From Bacteroides mediterraneensis (lineage in GTDB: Bacteria > Bacteroidota > Bacteroidia > Bacteroidales > Bacteroidaceae), in NCBI RefSeq assembly GCF_016900355.1, contig NZ_JACJKA010000001.1:370579-434578 (forward strand): a DNA stretch of 64,000 nt, written 5' to 3'. The notes below the pieces were generated by a model, which ran no database searches, was not told the DNA's origin, and saw nothing but the letters and a program-made list of their open reading frames with translations. The position numbers were made by a program, and so were the translations under genes. Below are positions 59,973-64,000 of the stretch, in pieces. Numbering within the stretch: the first letter of the stretch is position 1; each line of letters starts with the position of its first letter.

Positions 59973-61493
59973 ATGAATACAATAAAAAACTTACTCATAA
60001 TAGCATCTCTATGTATAATGGGTTGCAGTTCTCCTCCCCCAATCTATTATCTGGATGCCACAAACGGAAACGATGACAATTCCGGACTTTCTGCCAGCAG
60101 CGCATGGAAAACGTTGCAACGCGTAGAAAACCTTTCTCTAAAAGAAGGCAGCAAATTATTATTCAAACGTGGCGAAACTTTTAAAGGCGAACTCAATATA
60201 ACAGGAACAGGTACACCACAAGCTCCAGTCATTATCGATGCTTATGGTGAAGGAAAACAAAACCCTCGTATCATAGGAAATGACTCTTCCATGTACGCTG
60301 TATGTATCTCCAATTCCGATTATCTGACCATTCAGAATTTGGAAATAGTCAATACTGGAGAGAAAGCTTTAGCCGGACGTACTGGCCTGAAAGTAGAATG
60401 TATGAATTATGGTACATCACATAATATTAGAATTAATAACATCACCGTACGGGATGTCAATGGTTCTCTTGTCAAAGAAGAAGGAGGCGGTAGTGGAATT
60501 CTGATAGTTAATGGCGGTGACAGTATCCGCTCACGTTTTGACAGCCTGACCATTGAAAACTGCCATATCCTACGGTGTGCACGCAATGCCATGATTTGGG
60601 ACGGATATTATGACCGGAAAAACTGGTATCCCAACACCCATACTATTATCCGTAACAATCTTATTGAAGAAGTTCCAGGTGATGGCATCGTCCCTATCGG
60701 ATGCGACAGTACTCTGATAGAATACAACCTAATGTGCAACTCTCTTGATACCCTTCCCATGACAGAAGCAGCGGCCGGTATCTGGCCATGGAGTTGTGAC
60801 AACACCATCATACAATACAATGAGGTATGTCATCACAAAGCACCTTGGGATGCACAAGGATTCGATTCCGACTATAATTGCCAGAACACACTCATACAAT
60901 ACAACTACAGTCACGACAATTATGGAGGAATGGTCCTAATATGTAATAATGGAGATGCTGAAGATTACAGCTGTGGAAATATCGGAAGCATTGTCCGATA
61001 TAATATTAGTATAGGTGATGGCATACGTCCTAAAAAGACCAGACAAGGAATGTTTTCACCCAGCATTCACATAGCTGGACCTGTTAAAAGAACCTTAATT
61101 GAGCGAAACATTGTACATGCTAACCCTAAGCCCGATATCGTCACAGACCGAACCATGATAACCTCCGATTCATGGGAAGGATATGCGGACAGTACCTGCT
61201 TCCGACAGAATATCTTCTACGCAGCAGAACCCAGCCGTTTTGACTTCACGTCTTCCACCCACAATATATTCGAACAAAATGCCTATATAGGTGAATTCAA
61301 GAATCTACCGGAAAATACTTACAGCCCAGAAATTGAAAACATATACAAAGAAAAAATCCTGAATCTATCTGCTGACGGACATAAAGGCTTATACACTCTT
61401 ATGGATTCTATAGCCATAAAAGGACATACACTCCATTACGTGAAGCCTACATCCATTGAAACTTTTTTCAACGCACTATTTATTGAGAACTAA
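59973..61493 (+). CDS. Right-handed parallel beta-helix lipoprotein
   Basis: Exported lipoprotein of 506 residues: signal and lipobox MNTIKNLLIIASLCIMGC, then the opening IYYLDATNGNDDNSGLSASSAWKTLQRV found in beta-helix polysaccharide lyases and glycosidases, followed by regular strand repeats (DYLTIQNLEIVNTG, HNIRINNITVRDVNG, DSLTIENCHILRC, NTIIQYNEVCHHK, NTLIQYNYSHDNYG). The fold suggests a polysaccharide lyase or a glycoside hydrolase of the GH28/PL-type, but no catalytic motif is assigned. It is the PUL's only likely enzyme gene. A terminator stands just before it, and I see no clear TAnnTTTG promoter, so its expression is doubtful. Confidence 0.82.
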   Translation: MNTIKNLLIIASLCIMGCSSPPPIYYLDATNGNDDNSGLSASSAWKTLQRVENLSLKEGSKLLFKRGETFKGELNITGTGTPQAPVIIDAYGEGKQNPRIIGNDSSMYAVCISNSDYLTIQNLEIVNTGEKALAGRTGLKVECMNYGTSHNIRINNITVRDVNGSLVKEEGGGSGILIVNGGDSIRSRFDSLTIENCHILRCARNAMIWDGYYDRKNWYPNTHTIIRNNLIEEVPGDGIVPIGCDSTLIEYNLMCNSLDTLPMTEAAAGIWPWSCDNTIIQYNEVCHHKAPWDAQGFDSDYNCQNTLIQYNYSHDNYGGMVLICNNGDAEDYSCGNIGSIVRYNISIGDGIRPKKTRQGMFSPSIHIAGPVKRTLIERNIVHANPKPDIVTDRTMITSDSWEGYADSTCFRQNIFYAAEPSRFDFTSSTHNIFEQNAYIGEFKNLPENTYSPEIENIYKEKILNLSADGHKGLYTLMDSIAIKGHTLHYVKPTSIETFFNALFIEN

Positions 61494-61500
61494 AATAAAT

Positions 61501-61545
61501 AATCCCCTCGTTCTTTTTATTTATAAACGAAAGAATGAGGGGATT
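61501..61545. terminator. Bidirectional terminator between the beta-helix gene and tdh
   Basis: About 16-bp stem AATCCCCTCGTTCTTT / AAAGAATGAGGGGATT with one G-T pair and an AT-rich loop. It serves the converging genes. Confidence 0.9.
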
Positions 61546-61569
61546 AATCGTTTCACGTCGCAGGAAGCA

Positions 61570-62523
61570 TCAATGAGCGAAACGCTGTTTCAACTTGGCC
61601 AGCATATCCTTAGTCATCGCCTCCAAGTCATATTCAGGCTTCCAGTCCCATTCCTCACGGGCACAAGTATCATCCAAAGAATTAGGCCATGAATCGGCAA
61701 TAGCCTGGCGCAAAGGATCTACCTGATATTCCATTTCAAAGCCGGGGACATATTTCCGGATATTCTGATAAATTGTTTCTGGCTCAAAGCTCATGGAAGC
61801 AATATTAAATGAGTTACGATGCACCAGTCTGGCCGGATCCGCCTCCATAATCTCAATAGCCGCCCGCAATGCGTCCGGCATGTACATCATATCCATATAA
61901 GTACCTGCCGCTATCGGACAAACGAACTTCTCTCCCTTAGCCGCCGAATAATAAATATCTACCGCATAGTCAGTAGTTCCACCTCCCGGAGGAGTCACAT
62001 AAGAAATCAATCCCGGAAAACGAACCGAACGAGTATCCACTCCAAAACGGGTGAAATAATAGTCACTCAGCAATTCTCCAGAAACTTTTGTCACACCATA
62101 CATAGTCTTAGGGCGCTGTATGGTGTCCTGAGGGGTCTTGTCTTTCGGAGTTCCGGGACCAAACGAACCGATAGAACTCGGCGTAAAGACGGCACAATTC
62201 TTTTCACGAGCCACTTCCAACGTATTGAACAGACCGCCCAATCCGATTTTCCAAGCCAGCTGAGGTTTGTTTTCAGCTACGGCTGAAAGCAAGGCCGCCA
62301 GATTATAGATGGTATCCACCTGATATTTCGTTACCGCATCGGCTATTTGCTGCGAATTGGTTATATCCACAATGGCTGAAGGACCAGATTCCTTCAACTC
62401 GCCTTTAGGTTCAGCTCCAGGAATATATCCAGCTACTACATTACCTGTATAATTCTTTCTCAAAAGCATGGTAAGTTCCGAACCAATTTGTCCGGTAGAC
62501 CCAATTATTAAAATGTTTTTCAT
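61570..62523 (-). CDS. tdh: L-threonine 3-dehydrogenase (short-chain/epimerase type)
   Basis: NAD-dependent oxidation of L-threonine to 2-amino-3-ketobutyrate. Extended SDR fold: Rossmann motif GSTGQIGS at 8-15, catalytic SSIGSFG (S116-S117 region), Y142 and K146 in MYGVTKVSGE. The conserved RFPGLIS and MYMPDALRA blocks mark the epimerase-like TDH group rather than the zinc MDR type of E. coli. It lies head to head with kbl, the next enzyme of the pathway. Confidence 0.93.
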   Translation of the reverse strand: MKNILIIGSTGQIGSELTMLLRKNYTGNVVAGYIPGAEPKGELKESGPSAIVDITNSQQIADAVTKYQVDTIYNLAALLSAVAENKPQLAWKIGLGGLFNTLEVAREKNCAVFTPSSIGSFGPGTPKDKTPQDTIQRPKTMYGVTKVSGELLSDYYFTRFGVDTRSVRFPGLISYVTPPGGGTTDYAVDIYYSAAKGEKFVCPIAAGTYMDMMYMPDALRAAIEIMEADPARLVHRNSFNIASMSFEPETIYQNIRKYVPGFEMEYQVDPLRQAIADSWPNSLDDTCAREEWDWKPEYDLEAMTKDMLAKLKQRFAH

Positions 62524-62551
62524 TTACATGTTGGATTTTAAAATTACATGG

Positions 62552-62559
62552 CAAATATA
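62552..62559 (-). promoter_or_regulatory. Predicted -7 element for tdh
   Basis: Minus-strand TATATTTG (TAnnTTTG), 29 bp upstream of the tdh ATG, in the 131-bp divergent gap to kbl. Confidence 0.55.
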
Positions 62560-62654
62560 CAAAACTTATTATAGATAAAATAAAAATACCAATCTTCTTT
62601 TTTTCTAAATAAAAAAATTGCATCTTTGCATTAGTAAAACCTTAATATCAATAT

Positions 62655-63845
62655 ATGTATACCAATTTTAGAGACTTCCTGAAAAAGGAACTTGCCGACA
62701 TTGAAGCTGCCGGCTTATACAAGAATGAACGCATTATTACCACTCCACAACGTGCAGACATCAAAGTAAATGCAGGAGAGGAAGTACTTAATTTTTGCGC
62801 CAACAACTACTTGGGACTTTCCGACAACAAACGTCTGATTGAAGCTGCCAAGAAAGCAATGGATACTCACGGATATGGTATGTCGTCTGTACGCTTCATC
62901 TGTGGTACACAAGACCTTCACAAACAGTTGGAAGCAGCTATTTCCGACTATTTCCACACAGAAGATACCATTTTATATGCCGCCTGCTTTGACGCCAACG
63001 GGGGTCTGTTCGAACCGCTTTTCACAGAAGAAGATGCCATTATCTCTGATGCACTGAACCATGCTTCCATTATCGATGGCGTACGCTTGTGCAAAGCCAA
63101 ACGCTACCGCTACGCCAATGCCGACATGGCCGACTTGGAACGTTGCTTGCAGGAAGCACAAGCACAACGCCACCGCATCATCGCTACCGACGGCGTATTC
63201 TCCATGGACGGCAACGTAGCCCCGATGGACAAGATTTGCGAACTGGCAGAGAAATACAATGCACTGGTTATGGTGGATGAATCTCATTCAGCTGGTGTCG
63301 TAGGGCCTACAGGACACGGCGTGGCAGAACAGTTCAATGTGTACGACAAAATTGATATCTTCACTGGTACCCTTGGAAAAGCTTTTGGTGGTGCCATGGG
63401 TGGATTCACTACCGGAAAGAAAGAAATTATCGACATGTTACGTCAACGCTCTCGCCCTTACTTGTTCTCCAACTCTGTGGCTCCAGCCATCGTAGGAGCA
63501 AGCTTGGAAATGTTCCGCATTCTGAAAGAAAGCAACGCTTTGCACGACAAGTTGATGGCCAATGTCAACTACTTCCGTGACAAGATGATTGCAGCAGGCT
63601 TCGACATCAAGCCTACACAGAGTGCCATTTGCGCAGTTATGCTGTACGACGCCAAACTTTCACAGGAATTTGCAGCCCGTATGCAGGATGAAGGCATCTT
63701 TGTCACCGGCTTCTATTATCCGGTAGTGCCGAAAGGACAAGCCCGTATCCGCGTACAGCTTTCTGCCGGTCATGAACAATGCCACTTGGACAAGGCTATC
63801 CAGGCCTTCATCAAAGTAGGAAAAGAACTGAACGTCATTAAATAA
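62655..63845 (+). CDS. kbl: Glycine C-acetyltransferase (2-amino-3-ketobutyrate CoA ligase)
   Basis: PLP enzyme of the alpha-oxoamine synthase family that splits 2-amino-3-ketobutyrate with CoA into glycine and acetyl-CoA. 396 residues; catalytic K242 in DIFTGTLGKAFGGAMGGF, the PLP Asp/His in VMVDESHSAGVVGPTGHG, the N-terminal NFCANNYLGLS, and MSSVRFICGTQDLHKQLE. Together with the divergently oriented tdh, this forms the threonine-to-glycine route. Confidence 0.95.
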   Translation: MYTNFRDFLKKELADIEAAGLYKNERIITTPQRADIKVNAGEEVLNFCANNYLGLSDNKRLIEAAKKAMDTHGYGMSSVRFICGTQDLHKQLEAAISDYFHTEDTILYAACFDANGGLFEPLFTEEDAIISDALNHASIIDGVRLCKAKRYRYANADMADLERCLQEAQAQRHRIIATDGVFSMDGNVAPMDKICELAEKYNALVMVDESHSAGVVGPTGHGVAEQFNVYDKIDIFTGTLGKAFGGAMGGFTTGKKEIIDMLRQRSRPYLFSNSVAPAIVGASLEMFRILKESNALHDKLMANVNYFRDKMIAAGFDIKPTQSAICAVMLYDAKLSQEFAARMQDEGIFVTGFYYPVVPKGQARIRVQLSAGHEQCHLDKAIQAFIKVGKELNVIK

Positions 63846-63872
63846 CCTTTTACTTAAAAAATCACACTTTCG

Positions 63873-63907
63873 AAAGAGGATGTGTCAAAATGATGCATCC
63901 TCTTTTT
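63873..63907 (+). terminator. Terminator of kbl
   Basis: Stem AAAGAGGATG / CATCCTCTTT around a 13-nt loop, then T-run, 27 bp after the stop. The remaining bases to 64000 are AT-rich without a recognised gene. Confidence 0.88.
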
Positions 63908-64000
63908 CGTTATATAATCATCGTTTTGCCATTTTTCATAGAGTATGATTTATGTTTTTCCTATGTCCATGCCTTTTGGTGGTATAATGTGCTGTAGATG

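Noticed and set aside
63870..64000. Insertion sequence end at the right border
   Set aside because: The inverted repeat is a simple terminator behind kbl; there is no transposase fragment or target duplication in the remaining 95 bp.

Overview
The window is a chromosomal segment of a gut-type Bacteroidales bacterium, most likely Bacteroides or Phocaeicola. The grounds are a SusC/SusD pair with a hybrid two-component regulator, a NUDIX-type regulator heading a xylose operon, a potABCD operon, a Bacteroidetes-type ExbB/ExbD operon, and many promoters of the Bacteroidetes form (TTTG, about 19-20 bp, TAnnTTTG) in place of -35/-10 boxes. It is mostly housekeeping sequence with one accessory locus near the right end. 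No phage, insertion sequence, CRISPR array or rRNA was seen.

Layout. 1-5300 (minus): ExbB, a membrane protein and two ExbD proteins; tRNA-Ser; TatD nuclease with a polyprenyl synthase; TonB. 5700-8310 (plus): cmk, ispH, pfkA. 8390-23460 (minus): potABCD polyamine importer, meaB with a DUF1573 protein, a giant alpha-2-macroglobulin-like protein, pepD and a flippase-like membrane protein. 23536-27845 (plus): rsmA, mgtE and a DUF349 protein. 27995-34370: an MBL hydrolase, then xylR-xylB-xylA-xylE. 34430-40530: two identical CAT tRNAs, a START-like protein, then LptF/G permease-ribBA-BI-1 and an aminotransferase. 40780-45700 (minus): a 2[4Fe-4S] ferredoxin and a three-gene operon with a split 5'-nucleotidase and a GH3/serine-hydrolase fusion. 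45927-50760: rplS, a sigma factor with a degenerate ferritin and a small protein, a structured intergenic region, tRNA-Lys, tdk, rsmI and a coiled-coil lipoprotein. 50953-61493: a small polysaccharide utilisation locus (PUL). 61570-63845: divergent tdh and kbl, which together convert threonine to glycine and acetyl-CoA.

Most unusual points. (1) Three intergenic gaps hold short tandem arrays with an exact 22-bp period, each unit carrying a small palindrome; a fourth, weaker array is likely. (2) A minus-strand transcript predicted between tRNA-Lys and the small protein (about 48080 to 47850) folds into two strong hairpins whose apical loops are CCCC and GGGG, suggesting a kissing-loop RNA. (3) The PUL looks decayed: its regulator has an in-frame TAA in the signal peptide and its SusD gene has a frameshift near the 3' end, while SusC and a beta-helix lipoprotein are intact. 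(4) A ferritin-fold protein has lost four of six diiron ligands and lies upstream of an ECF-like sigma factor. All function calls come from reading the translated sequence and from knowledge of the families; no database search was run.
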